Assembly: GCA_051530055.1 (NCBI GenBank)
Contig: CM121342.1
Span: 2,852,001-2,916,000 of the forward strand
DNA: 64,000 nt
Direction: 5' to 3'
DNA from: Neoechinorhynchus agilis
Lineage: Eukaryota > Acanthocephala
Below, one piece after another: positions 10,501 to 22,302 of this stretch (positions within the stretch are counted from its first letter, which is position 1; each line of letters opens with the position of its first letter). Position numbers and translations under genes: made by a program. Under the pieces are notes generated by a model that saw only the letters and a program-made list of their open reading frames with translations, was not told the origin of the DNA and did no database searches.

Positions 10501-12260
10501 GGCGATAAGTATTTTGTTAGTAAGTGATTTTGTAAACGGGGAGAGTCTGGGGAGTTATTGCGATGGGCTCGCCTTTGTAGAAGTTTCAGAATGGGGGGTT
10601 ATCCATGGTGGGTCGCGAGTGGAGATCCTGATGAATTTCTTGGGAATTGCCGAAGCCAATGAATTTTCTATGATTGAGGTTAGCGTGGACATGGCCAAGG
10701 AAAGGTGGATGAGTAGGCGTCGATATTTGTGAACACTTTGTCGAGGTGAGCATCTAGACGAGTTGGGAAGTCAATAAGTTGACGCAACTAGGAGAAGGGT
10801 AAAAGGGGAAATAGATTATTGAAGTCTCCTGCAATTAAGAAATGTTGCGAATTTGTGGAGTTTATGAGCTCCATCATGGAGTCAACTTGGAGAGTGAGGC
10901 CGGAGCTCGACAAAAGCCAGCAATGGTGAAATGGACTACGATGAATTCTAAATCGGGGTTTTGAAGAGAGACTATGAGAGATAAAGATTAAGGTGGCGAT
11001 TGCCGTACATTAATTGAGACCCCTCCTGGACGGTCCTCGCGGTATTTATGGAAGGAAGTGTACCCGGGAAGGAGGGCTGAATCGATGTTGAAGGATGTAA
11101 GCTACGTTTCTGTTAAGATGATTACGTTGGCTTTGTAGGTAGGTGAAATGAGTGAAATTTCATCTAGTTTAGGGAAGGAGGCTACGAGTATTCGAGTAGA
11201 AAACGGTGGGGAAGGGAATTTTGGACTTCGCGAAATCGGAGGCGGATATCAGGGAGATCGGGGTTGTATTGTTCGTTGCGTTTGGTGGGCTAAGGGAGGA
11301 ATCGTTACGTTATGCCGACAATGAACGATTGATTATCCCAAAGAGAGAAGTCCGGGGGCGACTCAAAAATTTGAGTTGGGATGAGTGAATCTTAATGATA
11401 GAAATGAGTTTAGGGTTGAGACTTTGTATGGATCAGCTGCGGTTGGGGTACAGCGCTAATTATTTACTTGATTCGGGAAAAAAGAGTATTTAGTGTAGAA
11501 CGTATGGGAGATTGACCTTTGTGGTTATTCGGGCGCCAGTGGTGTTGCACGCAATCAAAGAAACTGCGAAGTCGCTTATTCTTCGTTTTTTTGGGATGGG
11601 AAAGATGTTCGTGGATTTTTTCTAGGAGTGAAGGGTTACATTGGAAGATGAATTCTGGATTGAGTTTGGAGGGCATGTGGAAAGATTTTGTGATGCGTTC
11701 TTATGTGAATAGATACGAAAAGAAAATTGAGGAGTTTGTATCTCCTGTTAAGAAAGAGGGAGGCTACGAATGGTGAAATAAAAGTTACTTTGAGGAGACG
11801 TGGTCTCGGGTTAAAGGAATTTTTGGGTGGACGGCGCATAACTGTTAATGGGGGAGGAATAGTGGAGTGAATGTCGGGGAAAAGGAGTTGACCGGTTCGA
11901 AGGATTTGGTGGCGGTTTTGTGCATCAGCGGGGGGGCTTCCGGCATACCAGAAATAAATATGGTGCGATTTCTATCCTCGATGAAGGAGTGCATGATGCG
12001 AAGGGTCGAATTCAGAGCAACGGGGGATGATGGCCGAGGTGGAGGAGTATCATTACCGAAATGAATCGAATGGTTGATTGATTTTGGTGGAGCTCCTCCT
12101 TTTGCTTTTGTTTCTACTCGTTCAGGTGTTGCTTGGACTTTTTGCTCGACCGTAGCTTTCATAGTAATTAATTCAGCTGGATCGTTTCCTTTTTTCCTAT
12201 CGTTACCTTTTATCCCAATCACATTATCATACTCATCCACAGTAAGATTAGAATCATTTT
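10500..12260 (-). mobile_element. LINE fragment: APE endonuclease and 5' region
   Basis: Read on the minus strand, 11200-10740 gives an APE-type endonuclease: KANVIILTET, then LLPGYTSFHKYREDRPGG, then QLIDFPTRLDAHLDKVFTN. These are typical of CR1/Jockey-like LINE ORF2, with stop codons and frame changes throughout. 11500-12250 lies upstream on the same strand and is probably ORF1 and leader. A 131-codon frame at 11845-12240 (Pro- and Lys-rich) belongs here or is a relic. No RT domain follows, because gypsy sequence replaces it at 10500. Confidence 0.6.
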
Positions 12261-12529
12261 AAGACTTTTTTTGTGGCACTAATGGATTTTCATTGACAAC
12301 ATCTAATTTAGTAACAAATGCGGAGTCATAAGGGTTGGCTTCTATTTAACTTCAGTCCGCAGTTTATCAATAAATCGAATCAATTTTAAAACCCAAACGC
12401 CCAAAACCAAATTTAACGAAAATCCTTCTAATTAAAAACGATTCCCGTGATGCGCTTTGGCTTCATCCAACGGAAAAAAACGGGCATTTCGATCCGAATG
12501 ATTTCATTGTGTCCGAATTTAACAACGAT

Positions 12530-12965
12530 TAAAAGCCTTCCACCGATTATCTTTCATTTTTTAATGTGCCCTCTGAGATGCAATCGCATCTTCCGTCGTC
12601 ATTGGGCTTTAGCTAATCGCCAATACTTACTGCTTGTAAGTTTTCTACAATTTAAGCTGGAGTAACGCCAAAGGAAAAAAAACTCGTCTTGTGTTCTCAA
12701 CGAAACTTTCTGAAAAGGTGCGTCACCGAATTGATGGCATTTTTGCCGAAAGAGACTACGGTGAAGTAGCTTAGAGTTTTATTTCTAAAGTCCAAGAACT
12801 ATTTTCGAATTGGTCCTTATTTTTAACAGTTAGTATTGGCGAGTAGCCAAAGGTCCATGGAGACCGAAGATGCGGTTGTATCTCAGAGGACAAAGTTATA
12901 ATAATGAAAGATAATTAAACTCTGTCGTCTTTGGGATCAGCTTAAAACACGGCGGAAATCAAACT
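12530..12965. mobile_element. Foldback/MITE-like element X with long inverted arms
   Basis: 12530-12655 is repeated inverted at 12825-12960; shared words include AGTATTGGCGA, CTCAGAG and GATAATTAAA. About 170 bases of unrelated sequence lie between the arms. The same arms occur at 20540-20660 and 22290-22410, there enclosing a gypsy fossil. No transposase is seen, so this is a non-autonomous element of unknown superfamily. Confidence 0.65.
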
Positions 12966-13041
12966 GTTGCAAAGAAGTTGTTCATTTATTTGTGTTCTTT
13001 GGTGATGAGAATAATAGATATTGATTTATTAATTCTCAATA

Positions 13042-13069
13042 AATCGTCCGTCTCGTCAGACTTCTTCAG
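13042..13069 (-). ncRNA. Hammerhead-like core, degenerate
   Basis: The minus strand has CTGAAGA, then GTCT paired with GGAC around an 8-base loop, then GAT where GAA is expected, then a TTTATT/AATAAA stem followed by TC. The flanks match the core at 48032-48059, so both come from one element family. The changed GAA would abolish activity. Confidence 0.4.
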
Positions 13070-13189
13070 GTCAAAAAAGTATGTCAGGGTGCGTAAATGT
13101 AGAAAATAAGCTTATTTTCATTACTTTATACTCCAGTTTTTCAGGAAAATCATCAAGTATCGTGGTCTACTAGAGATGGCTATCGGGGG

Positions 13190-13520
13190 TTAATCAATAG
13201 ATAGGAAAAACTGAACGGTCCTTAAGTCAAAGTTCGCAACGCACTGAATTATTTCGCCGAAGCACTTCTTATATCTCGGACGGTTAAGAAGGAGAAAGTG
13301 TTTCTTTGGACCATGAGCGAAAGTTCTGGACATCAGCTCGACAAAGCTCAAGAGCTGCCTAAGAGGCGGGACGAACTTTCCACGCTTCGATGTCGCTAAT
13401 TTAACGCACACTTCACAACTCCTTATGCTTTTTGTAGAATCCTGCGAAAGACGGCGAAGGCTCGGAAATAAAGATTTTTCTTTCTGTCATTACAACATCC
13501 TACTCAAATGTAAATTAAAA
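13190..13520 (+). repeat. Dispersed repeat R, copy 1
   Basis: It shares the blocks GAAGCACTTCTTAT, TTCTGG.CATCAG, CGATGTCGCTAATTTAACGC, AAGACGGCGAA and AATAAAGATTTTT with copies at 33370-33760, 46740-46890, 49100-49410 and 49605-49830. The AATAAA resembles a poly(A) signal. Copies 3 and 4 flank a Penelope-type RT in direct orientation, so R may be a Penelope terminal repeat. Confidence 0.65.
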
Positions 13521-13686
13521 AACTTGATAAATAATGGGCTTTAAAGTGCGTGTGTAAATAAGAACAACGTTTCGTCTATATCGACGCATTGTAACGAGGA
13601 AGCATTCGAAATCTCGGTGAATTTTAGGAGCAACGCACTTCACCAAATTAAAAACCAAAACTCCTTATTGTCCTTTTTTTGAAAAT

Positions 13687-14442
13687 CTATTTCTTTCCAA
13701 CAACTGCTTCGGATTCACTTTTCTTCTTCTTAGCCGCACTACCGCCTGCATCACTTCTGTGCGATTCCTTTCGCTTTCGTTCCTCCTTGGCTAACAACGA
13801 CAACTTTTCCCTATAAGAATTTCTCGCAGTAATAGCAGCCTTCCGGTGTTTCAGTCGTGTGGCTCTCTTGGCTCGTTTCCTCTGAAGACGGACACTAGTG
13901 ATTAAGCGCTGAATTTTTGGAAATCTCTTGAACTCCTTTCGACCTTCCTTTGGTTTCAGCGGCTTGGCGATAACATATCGTCTAACGTCTTCTTCTTTGG
14001 TCAAATTAAATAGTTTTCGGATTTTGCTCGCTCGTTTAGGACCAAGTTTACGTGGAACTAAACGATCAGTTAAGCCAGGAATCTCCGCAGCTCCTTTTTT
14101 AACAATAACGCAGGCCAAAACACAAAGGTTCATATCGACAACGCATCCCCTCACAGATTTACGCCTTCTCTCACCATCTTTCCTGGGTCTATAACATTTG
14201 TGACGTTTATCAAGCAAAAGACGAACCCGCTGATTGGTCATCACACCCTGCATCATCGGGAATCCTTGTTTGTCGTTGCCTCCTGTAATCTTCAAAACGT
14301 AACCTTTCCATTCTTCCCCAAGAGATCCGGCATCAACTTCTTGCGAAATCTTTTTATCCATGAAAGGACGCAACCGAGTCCAATCATCCACTTCCAACAA
14401 TTTTTGAGCACCTGTAGCAGGAAAAGCAATATTTAACTTCAT
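13687..14442 (-). CDS. RpS6: 40S ribosomal protein S6 (eS6)
   Basis: A single-exon frame of 251 codons, close to the usual 249 or so. Hallmarks in order: N-terminal [91 protein letters not shown] and [19 protein letters not shown]. It is a small-subunit protein, part of cytosolic ribosomes. The start codon is fixed by the universally conserved MKLN. The C-terminal tail is divergent: the RRxSSxR S6-kinase site of most animals is absent and replaced by KRKESHRSD and a Lys/Ser-rich end. Several normally invariant residues also differ (for example GQSCYR/GHSCYR is KRHKCYR here). The lack of introns could suggest a retrocopy, but the frame is fully open and the 5' flank looks like a real promoter. 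Confidence 0.95.
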   Translation of the reverse strand: MKLNIAFPATGAQKLLEVDDWTRLRPFMDKKISQEVDAGSLGEEWKGYVLKITGGNDKQGFPMMQGVMTNQRVRLLLDKRHKCYRPRKDGERRRKSVRGCVVDMNLCVLACVIVKKGAAEIPGLTDRLVPRKLGPKRASKIRKLFNLTKEEDVRRYVIAKPLKPKEGRKEFKRFPKIQRLITSVRLQRKRAKRATRLKHRKAAITARNSYREKLSLLAKEERKRKESHRSDAGGSAAKKKKSESEAVVGKK

Positions 14443-14655
14443 GGCGTCAAGCTACCGGGACTTACACAAAACGCTTTCCTGTGTCGACAATGCGAATATG
14501 AAAAACGCAGAGGCACGAAAGAAATCTCTACGTAGGAATCAATGACGTCACTCGAGAATTTGAACTTTTGTTTCGTTTCTTAATTGTTAACTGCGTTGAG
14601 TGTTCAAATGAATGAGACGCCTTTACAAATAATTCATAGCGTCCACTGTGAAAAC
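14443..14655 (-). promoter_or_regulatory. RpS6 proximal promoter and 5' UTR
   Basis: Reading toward the gene there is TGACGTCA (CRE/ATF palindrome, about 14543-14550), then a pyrimidine run TTTCTTTCGTGCCTCTGCG about 60-80 bases before the ATG. The run resembles the TOP start of ribosomal-protein mRNAs. This segment is also the first unit of the 151-bp array. Promoter activity is inferred. Confidence 0.5.
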
Positions 14656-16745
14656 GCAGAGGCACGAAAGAAATCTCTACGTAGGAATCAATGACGTCAT
14701 TCGAGAATTTGTGAACTTTTGTTTCGTTTCTTAATTGTTAACTGCGTTGAGTGTTCAAATGAATGAGACGCCTTTACAAATAATTCATAGCGTCCACTGT
14801 GAAAACTCAGAGGCACGAAAGAAATCTCTACGTAGGAATCAATAACGTCATTCGAGAATTTGTGAACTTTTGTTTCGTTTCTTAATTGTTAACTGCGTTG
14901 AGTGTTCAAACGAATGAGACGCCTTTACAAATAATTCATAGCGTCCACTGTGAAAACGCAGAGGCACGAAAGAAATCTCTACGTAGGAATCAATGACGTC
15001 ATTCGAGAATTTGTGAACTTTTGTTTCGCTTCTTAATTGTTAACTGCGTTGAGTGTTCAAACGAATGAGACGCCTTTACAAATAATTCATAGCGTCCACT
15101 GTGAAAACTCAGAGGCACGAAAGAAATCTCTACGTAGGAATCAATGACGTCATTCGAGAATTTGTGAACTTTTGTTTCGTTTCTTAATTGTTAACTGCGT
15201 TGAGTGTTCAAATGAATGAGACGCCTTTACAAATAATTCATAGCGTCCACTGTGAAAACCAGAGGCACGAAAGTCTCTACGTAAATACGTCATTCGAAAT
15301 TTGTGAACTTTGTTTCGTTTCTTAATTGTTAACTGCGTTGAGTGTTAAAACGAATGAGACGCCTTTACAAATAATTCATAGCGTCCACTGTGAAAACGCA
15401 GAGGCACGAAAGAAATCTCTACGTAGGAATCAATGACGTCATTCGAGAATTTGTGAACTTTTGTTTCGCTTCTTAATTGTTAACTGCGTTGAGTGTTAAA
15501 ACGAATGAGACGCCTTTACAAATAATTCATAGCGTCCACTGTGAAAACGCAGAGGCACGAAAGAAATCTCTACGTAGGAATCAATGACGTCATTCGAGAA
15601 TTTGTGAACTTTTGTTTCGTTTCTTAATTGTTAACTGCGTTGAGTGTTCAAATGAATGAGACGCCTTTACAAATAATTCATAGCGTCCACTGTGAAAACT
15701 CAGAGGCACGAAAGAAATCTCTACGTAGGAATCAATGACGTCATTCGAGAATTTGTGAACTTTTGTTTCGTTTCTTAATTGTTAACTGCGTTGAGTGTTC
15801 AAATGAATGAGACGCCTTTACAAATAATTCATAGCGTCCACTGTGAAAACTCAGAGGCACGAAAGAAATCTCTACGTAGGAATCAATGACGTCATTCGAG
15901 AATTTGTGAACTTTTGTTTCGTTTCTTAATTGTTAACTGCGTTGAGTGTTCAAATGAATGAGACGCCTTTACAAATAATTCATAGCGTCCACTGTGAAAA
16001 CGCAGAGGCACGAAAGAAATCTCTACGTAGGAATCAATGACGTCATTCGAGAATTTGTGAACTTTTGTTTCGTTTCTTAATTGTTAACTGCGTTGAGTGT
16101 TCAAATGAATGAGACGCCTTTACAAATAATTCATAGCGTCCACTGTGAACGCAGAGGCACGAAAGAAATCTCTACGTAGGAATCAATGACGTCATTCGAG
16201 AATTTGTGAACTTTTGTTTCGTTTCTTAATTGTTAACTGCGTTGAGTGTTCAAATGAATGAGACGCCTTTACAAATAATTCATAGCGTCCACTGTGAAAA
16301 CGCAGAGGCACGAAAGAAATCTCTACGTAGGAATCAATGACGTCATTCGAGAATTTGTGAACTTTTGTTTCGTTTCTTAATTGTTAACTGCGTTGAGTGT
16401 TCAAACGAATGAGACGCCTTTACAAATAATTCATAGCGTCCACTGTGAAAACGCAGAGGCACGAAAGAAATCTCTACGTAGGAATCAATAACGTCATTCG
16501 GGAATTTGTGAACTTTTGTTTCGTTTCTTAATTGTTAACTGCGTTGAGTGTTCAAATTAATGAGACGCCTTTACAAATAATTCATAGCGTCCACTGTGAA
16601 AACGCAGAGGCACGAAAGAAATCTCTACGTAAGAATCAATAACGTCATTCGGGAATTTGTGAACTTTTGTTTCGTTTCTTTATTGTTAACTGCGTTGAGT
16701 GTTCAAATTAATGAGACGCCTTTACAAATAATTCATAGCGTCGAC
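14501..16745. repeat. 151-bp tandem array, about 15 units, abutting RpS6
   Basis: Unit starts (GCAGAGGCACGAAAG motif) are at 14506, 14655, 14806, 14957, 15108, 15259, 15397, 15548, 15699, 15850, 16001, 16150, 16301, 16452 and 16603. The period is almost always 151; the unit at 15259 is 13 bases short. Nearly every unit keeps a CRE-like palindrome (TGACGTCA, sometimes TAACGTCA), GTTAACTGCGTTGAG and AATTCATAGCG. Units are very similar, with recurring variant positions (CGCAG/CTCAG, AATGA/AACGA), which indicates recent homogenisation. Confidence 0.95.
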
Positions 16746-16788
16746 GTTGAAAGCGTCGGAATAAAAGTTTGAAGATTGAACTGTCCAT

Positions 16789-16826
16789 ATTGGTTGTTTT
16801 AAGGCGTTCGCCATAAAACAACCAAT
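16789..16826. other. Near-perfect hairpin
   Basis: ATTGGTTGTTTTA pairs with TAAAACAACCAAT, and between them GGCG pairs with CGCC around TT, so almost the entire 38 bases fold. It lies just beyond the end of the 151-bp array. It could be an element tip or a structured RNA; nothing else supports either. Confidence 0.5.
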
Positions 16827-17113
16827 TTTCAGAACGTTTGGATAATAACGGAGGAGCGTCTTTATAATTCGTTGACTTGAGGATCCGGCATTCCCCTTCT
16901 CAGAATAGCAAAGTTGATTCTCTGATGATAAAACTGGTTGGCTGCACGGTGCTATCCGACGGCACCAATCGTCTCAATGGCGAAAGGTTTTTAAAATGTT
17001 GATTGACGGATCGATTCAATAGGAAATACATTCCACGATTAATTGCTTAAAAGATTTTAAATTTAACGCATATATTTTTTATTTACAAAATTACTGTGAA
17101 TATATTTAATTTT

Positions 17114-18709
17114 TTAAAAACTCAATATTTCATCAATCAGCGTATGCACAGATCGAGCGCTGCATGTCCCGGCAATCGTCTAAAAGAAAAGGTATGATAA
17201 AGTTTATCGAAGCGGAAAGCCCAATAAAGTTGAATATGCTTACTGTCGTTTTAATTTTATACATTTATGCGAAGAAAAAACTTTTAATGATCACATTGAA
17301 AAAAATGGAACTTTTATCCAACAAATTTAAATATTAGAGGAAAAAACGTTCTGAGTTCATAAAATCGTCTGACTGAGAAAAGTTGAATGTTAACCTACGC
17401 TTAAAACATTTACCAAATTTTACCTTTTAATCCTTTTTTTTTGTAAAAAGAATAGTTATGGCGGCTTTTTGCTAATTATGCAAATTTAGCGCAAGATAAT
17501 TTAGATTTAAGCTTCGTATCTTACCTCCTCAGTCCAATCATCCGAAGTGTCGCAATATAAACCGCCCGAAAAATTAAATGTTCCAGTAATTCCACAAAGA
17601 TCCACACTCGGAATAATTAACCCTTCATCTCTCCATTTTGGTCGGACGAATCCCGGAATATCTATCTATTCACAAAAATAAGCAATATATCCATGTGTTT
17701 CTTTGCTCACCTGATTTAGTGCCCTAACTAAATCGAATTTGACGTTTTGGATATCTTTTCTAAGTGCAAGTATCTCCGAATCGCGATATGCTAGTGCAGT
17801 TCTTAAAAATTTAACTTCCTCGTTATGAAAATCGATTGGCTTAGAAATTTGTTTTTTCAATTGTTTATTCTCTAGCTCAAGTAGTTTAATTTTACGCCCG
17901 GTGCTTTGGGTAGTGGTTTGAATTATCAACTGATGGCCAATCGTCAACAATTTTGTATTCATCAATTTTAGACGTAAACATTCTTTTATTGCAAATTTTC
18001 TTAATTCAAGGCTTTTAAATATTGAAAAAAAGTTCTTAATTTTAGATGGGTACGAGTATTTTTATTTACTTTTAGGATCATATTGAAAAAACATGTTAAT
18101 CCTAAGAAGCCCAATGTTAACGAAGAAAATTTGCTATTCTGCCTTTGCCAATTTATTTTTAATTTTCTCCAATGTTCCCTGACATTAATCTTTAAAAAGG
18201 TTCACTATTTTAAAAACTCACCTCAAGTTCCTCGATTCTCTGTCGTCTAAGATTTACAACTACACTTGACTTGATTGCCTTCATAAGCCATACTAAGGGC
18301 TCATCCTTCTGTTTGAGAAACTTCCTTCCATTCCTTTGAACACATTTTATAGCTTCTAACCTCATCTTTAAAGAAATGTGGCATTACTCTATACGATCAG
18401 TAGTGTTACCTTTGCGAGTTGAAACCGTTGTTGTGCCATTTGAAATCGGGCTAAAGATTGCAGTGATGTGATCGTGCGTATAGTTTTGCAGCTATGAACA
18501 CAGAGGTAGGAATCAAGACTGAATCGGACGGGAGTCTGGGTAACGCCTTTTATACTGAACCAAAACTTGCTCCACTTATTACTCGTTAAAATATTATCGG
18601 AACTGCCATTTGACCACTGACGACCATTTACTTGTGACAAAATAACAACACTGTCGTTAGGAAACGGCAGGTTTATTGATTGACAGTGATTTCGATTTTT
18701 ACTGAACAT
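17114..18709 (-). CDS. Spliced coiled-coil protein, unrecognised family
   Basis: At least five exons join in phase 0 at GT-AG sites. Exon 1 ends QMAQQRFQLAK near 18410. The next, about 18222-18365, starts MRLEAIKCVQ and ends RRQRIEELE. A long exon (about 17713-18045) is rich in heptads (KIKLLELENKQLKKQI, VKFLRTALAYRDSEILALRKDI). Then comes IDIPGFVRPKWRDEGLIIP...DDWTEE (about 17525-17665), and the last exon ends HTLIDEILSF plus stop at 17114. The protein is soluble, predicted parallel coiled coil, about 360 residues. Exon 1 could begin further upstream, because no signal fixes the start at 18709. I do not recognise the family. Confidence 0.6.
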
Positions 18710-18799
18710 TAAGAAATTGTTTGATTATAGTTTGCACCTTGACATACTTTCGAACATCTCTCTTTCTTAAATAAGGAGGGCAATTCACGCCGGGCGCTG

Positions 18800-18893
18800 A
18801 AACATTTTACAATGAAAACCAAATGTTTTAGAGGAAGAACTAAGAGAAACATTTTACAGTGAAAACCGAGTGTTTTAGAGGAAGAACTAAGAC
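18800..18893. repeat. 47-bp tandem duplication
   Basis: Two adjacent units start at 18800 and 18847 (AAACATTTTACA, GTTTTAGAGGAAGAACTAAGA) with three differences. No function seen. Confidence 0.8.
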
Positions 18894-20329
18894 AAAGTAC
18901 TTTGAGGCATGTAGAACTAACGCAAGTAATTGAGTGGTAAATTAAAGAACATTTTGGTGCACTCTGTATTTGAGGGGTCGTTCTAAGATAATGTGAATGC
19001 CAAAGCAAAAATAGACAATTTTTTAAGAACAATCCATTTAATCTTAAAAAGAAAGTCTGTTTGAATATTGAACTATTCTGATGCTTGGTTAAATCAGATT
19101 GTTGTTAGCACGTCGTAAAAACACTTGCGATTGTGCCAAAATATCGGATTTAAATAAAATTCTTTTATTTTTTACGCCATAAGCAAGCATAAAAAATATA
19201 TTTAATGATTTGTTATTCAGAAAGCCCCATTCGGTATAGTAATAAGTAAATTTAAAAGAAAATATTGGTATGTTGGAAATGTGGTGATCATAATACCCCG
19301 GATAAAACATATTTTATTGAATTGACGAGGAACCTTCGCATCATCAGCCATAGCTTCTATACTTTCCGCTACTGAAATATTTCAACATGTTTTTTTTGGC
19401 AGGCAAGATTGTAATCACCACAACTACAACTTTTGTGTTTGTTGATATGATGTGAAAATGCTTCGGCGATTGGGTCTTATTTTAAAAGGAAGTATCGAAA
19501 TGAGTGTTTACACGACCTTTTAAAACGTTTAGACACCTAGAGGTGATTTTTGAGGCACGTCAACCAAGACGGTTTTGGTTTAAATGAACTTCTAGAAAAC
19601 ACGCTGACGCATAATTGCAATAATTTTTCCATAGTCGCTCTTCGTCGTTAAACAAGTGAAAAATTTCGCAAAGTAGTCATTGTATGATTTTTTATTTTAA
19701 ATTTGTAAAAAATGTCAGCATTGAATCGATATTCTCTAAACGGTTGTCTCTGAAAAACCATAAGTTTCAGCACCGTGAAAGGCGAAATGATTCATTTTTG
19801 GAGAAAGGAATTCATATTTAGGACGACTGAAATGTCTAGAGAACATAACCTCTGAACAATGCACTGTTTAACTTTGATTGTTTTTGTCGGACAACATTTT
19901 GATCACAAAGATGAATTCGACTGCGCTTTTTACTCGTAGACTTGTCATTTAATTGAATTAAACATCGCTGGTATTTAAAAAAGTTGTATCGAAATGTTTT
20001 GCTAAAAATGATGCTTTCATAAAATGCTGGTCTCGTCTTTCTAGCGAAGTTTTTGTTATTAAATATGCGCTTTAGGAAATCGTTTCCTTAACCTTTTTAA
20101 CGGTAAATTTTGTCTGTTAGGACGTGATTAATCGCATATTCTTGAAAAAAATTTTCTCTATTTAAAACAAACAGCTCGAACAAGCACTTTATGGCCGGTG
20201 CCTAATTTAAACAGAGTTCCGTTTTTCGTATGATTCCTACATTGCAGAAAATTTTCACAGGAGCTACCATGTTCAATCCCTAGATAAACAACGATAAATA
20301 TGAACGCATTTCTCATTTCTTAAAAAGAC
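18894..20329. other. AT-rich DNA without a recognisable gene
   Basis: No convincing ORF. The minus strand at 19318-19347 has CTGATGA followed by a GCGAAGG/CCTCGT-type stem, but the expected GAAA reads CAAT, so at best it is a decayed hammerhead. Confidence 0.4.
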
Positions 20330-20660
20330 AAATAATGTCATCCCCGGCAACCGTACGTATAGCAACGATCTTTTATTCAATCGAATCCATGATTCTGATC
20401 ACCACAAAAATGTTCTTAATCTTTTTAAAAGTGAAATCCCACCTTCAATAAAATCGAATTGAATTCTGAGGTATAAAATGGAACGTTTTTTTATTAAAAA
20501 ACGAAGAGGAACCATGAACCTTCCAATCAATGGGTGCTTGTGTAAAACCTTCCCATTCGATTATCTTTCATTTTTCAATGTGCCCTCTGAGATGCAATCG
20601 CATATTCGGTCATCATTGGGCTTTGGCTAATCGCCAATACTTACTGTTTGTAAGTTTTTA
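20330..20660. repeat. Repeat X, left end
   Basis: 20330-20410 is the inverted form of 1-110, and 20540-20660 matches the left arm of the foldback at 12530-12655 and is inverted relative to 22290-22410. It flanks the gypsy fossil. Confidence 0.6.
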
Positions 20661-22302
20661 AATATAGAGAAAGAGGCTTATGCTCTCGTCGAGGCGGTAA
20701 AGCACTGGAAATACTACCTAGCTATTCGCTCATCTACAATTATCACCGACCAGAGGTCTGTCTCTTTCATGATGGATCAAGATCACGCAAAAAAATCAGG
20801 AATGAGAGGATTCTGCGATTGAAACTAGAGTTATCCAATTACTCATATATTCTCAGGTATAGTCGGACGGGAGAACTTGGCCGCTGACGTTCTGTCCCGT
20901 GACTCTTGTGTTCGGTCGAGAACAAATCTGAACTTACTCATCTACTTAAGTTACATCGAAGACTTGGTGACCCTGGAATCACACGAATGCAACATTATGT
21001 CAAACAGAACAATATTCCTTACTCCATAGAAGACATTCGGAAGCTCAGTGCTGCTTGCGTTGTCTGCTGTCAGATCAAGCCTCGATTTTTTAAACCACAA
21101 GGGATGTATCTGATAAAGGCGACCCGACCTCTTGAAAGAATATCAATAGATTTCAAGGGAGCAGTGGATGAGTACTCCAGATTTCCAATGGCGTTTGCCT
21201 ATCGCGGCTGTTCAGCTAATACGGTAAAAGTTTGTCTTTCCAGGATATTCTCGATTTTCGGATGCCCTGAATATATCCATTCTGATCTAGGGTCGTCCTT
21301 AACATGTCTGCGCGAATGGCTGAATGCTCGGCAAATTGGTTTGAGTCATACAACCGCCTACCACCCTCAAGGTTACGGACAATGTGAGCGTCTAAATTGA
21401 GTCATTTGGAAAGCGATAGAATTGGTGCTTTCCGATAGAAATATTCCTTTGTCCGAGGTGCTTCACGAAGCGCTGGGAAAAATACGGATGTTACTCTGTA
21501 CTATCACAGGAACGACACCGCATTAACGGATGATGAGGCCTGTCGGATCCCCAGCAAACTAAGAGCGAAGGGGGAAGATTGTGATATTGATTAATTGATA
21601 CTGTTGGTGCCGTCGTCCCCGCGTCATCACCGCGCTTTTGCTACCGTATAGCACGCGCCCCGGTGGTGTTTGGTGTGTGTTTTTGTCCAATAAAGCCCCT
21701 GTTTTGGTCATACATTACGTACATCCTTAGTAGTTCAGTTGTATGAGGCGTGAGTTTTAATAATAATAGTAGTTCATTGGGCATTTTTCTGAGCACTTTG
21801 CGTTTTCTGAACAAAACATTATTGAATGTGACGGATTCATATCTTCGACTTTATGATGGTAATAATCAACATTCAGCCTTAGTCATCAATTTATGATCGT
21901 AGTTTTATTTTACATTGCCAGATCAATAACAAAAACTATCGACCCTGCAATTCCGTTTCCGACGCAAATTTTCGACAACGAATGCCTTTTCATTTTTTTC
22001 GGCGCGCTCTTCTGCCCCAACTGGAACCCCAAAGACTCCAAGCCTGTTGCTGTTTCAGTTTAAACCGGTGCCAGATCCACTGGCTTCTACTCGCGCTTCA
22101 TTGAGTTTCTTCACTTTAACATTCAGAGCACTGGGCAGAAATCGCTTTGCGTCAACACCGATTACAGCTATCGCAATGCTTTGTTTTAATTAAACATTTG
22201 GATTCTCTTGTCCATATCGGTTCTAGGCCAGCTGTTTAAAGTTGATCGGATTCCAATCGTGGAAATCTATTGGATGCGGATAAAAACAAGCGGACTTTAA
22301 AA
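20660..22302 (+). mobile_element. Ty3/gypsy-type fossil: RNase H, integrase, 3' LTR
   Basis: 20660-20900 carries RNase H-like sequence (EKEAYALVEAVKHW, AADVLSR). 20906-21400 carries an integrase HHCC finger and DDE core ending HTTAYHPQGYGQCERLN. A purine tract (GCGAAGGGGGAAG, about 21560-21572) then leads into an LTR of about 0.73 kb (to about 22302) with an AATAAA. The LTR matches 9597-10337 in inverted orientation. The 5' half of the element is missing and the copy is broken, with several interruptions. It sits between the two arms of repeat X. Confidence 0.8.

Noticed and set aside
11206-11776. Plus-strand ORFs of 60-85 codons
   Set aside because: They lie antisense to the LINE endonuclease region, whose minus-strand motifs are clear.
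13928-14436. Plus-strand ORFs opposite RpS6
   Set aside because: Shadows of the conserved minus-strand coding sequence.
13687-14442. RpS6 as a dead retrocopy
   Set aside because: Intronless, but no disruption in 251 codons, no flanking poly(A) or target duplication seen, and promoter-like motifs precede it; still possible if another RpS6 exists.
14501-16745. CRISPR-like array
   Set aside because: Units are contiguous, 151 bases, with no unique spacers, in an animal genome.
18709-19032. 107-codon minus ORF upstream of the coiled-coil gene
   Set aside because: It includes the 47-bp tandem duplication and has no coiled-coil or other motif; at most 5' UTR.
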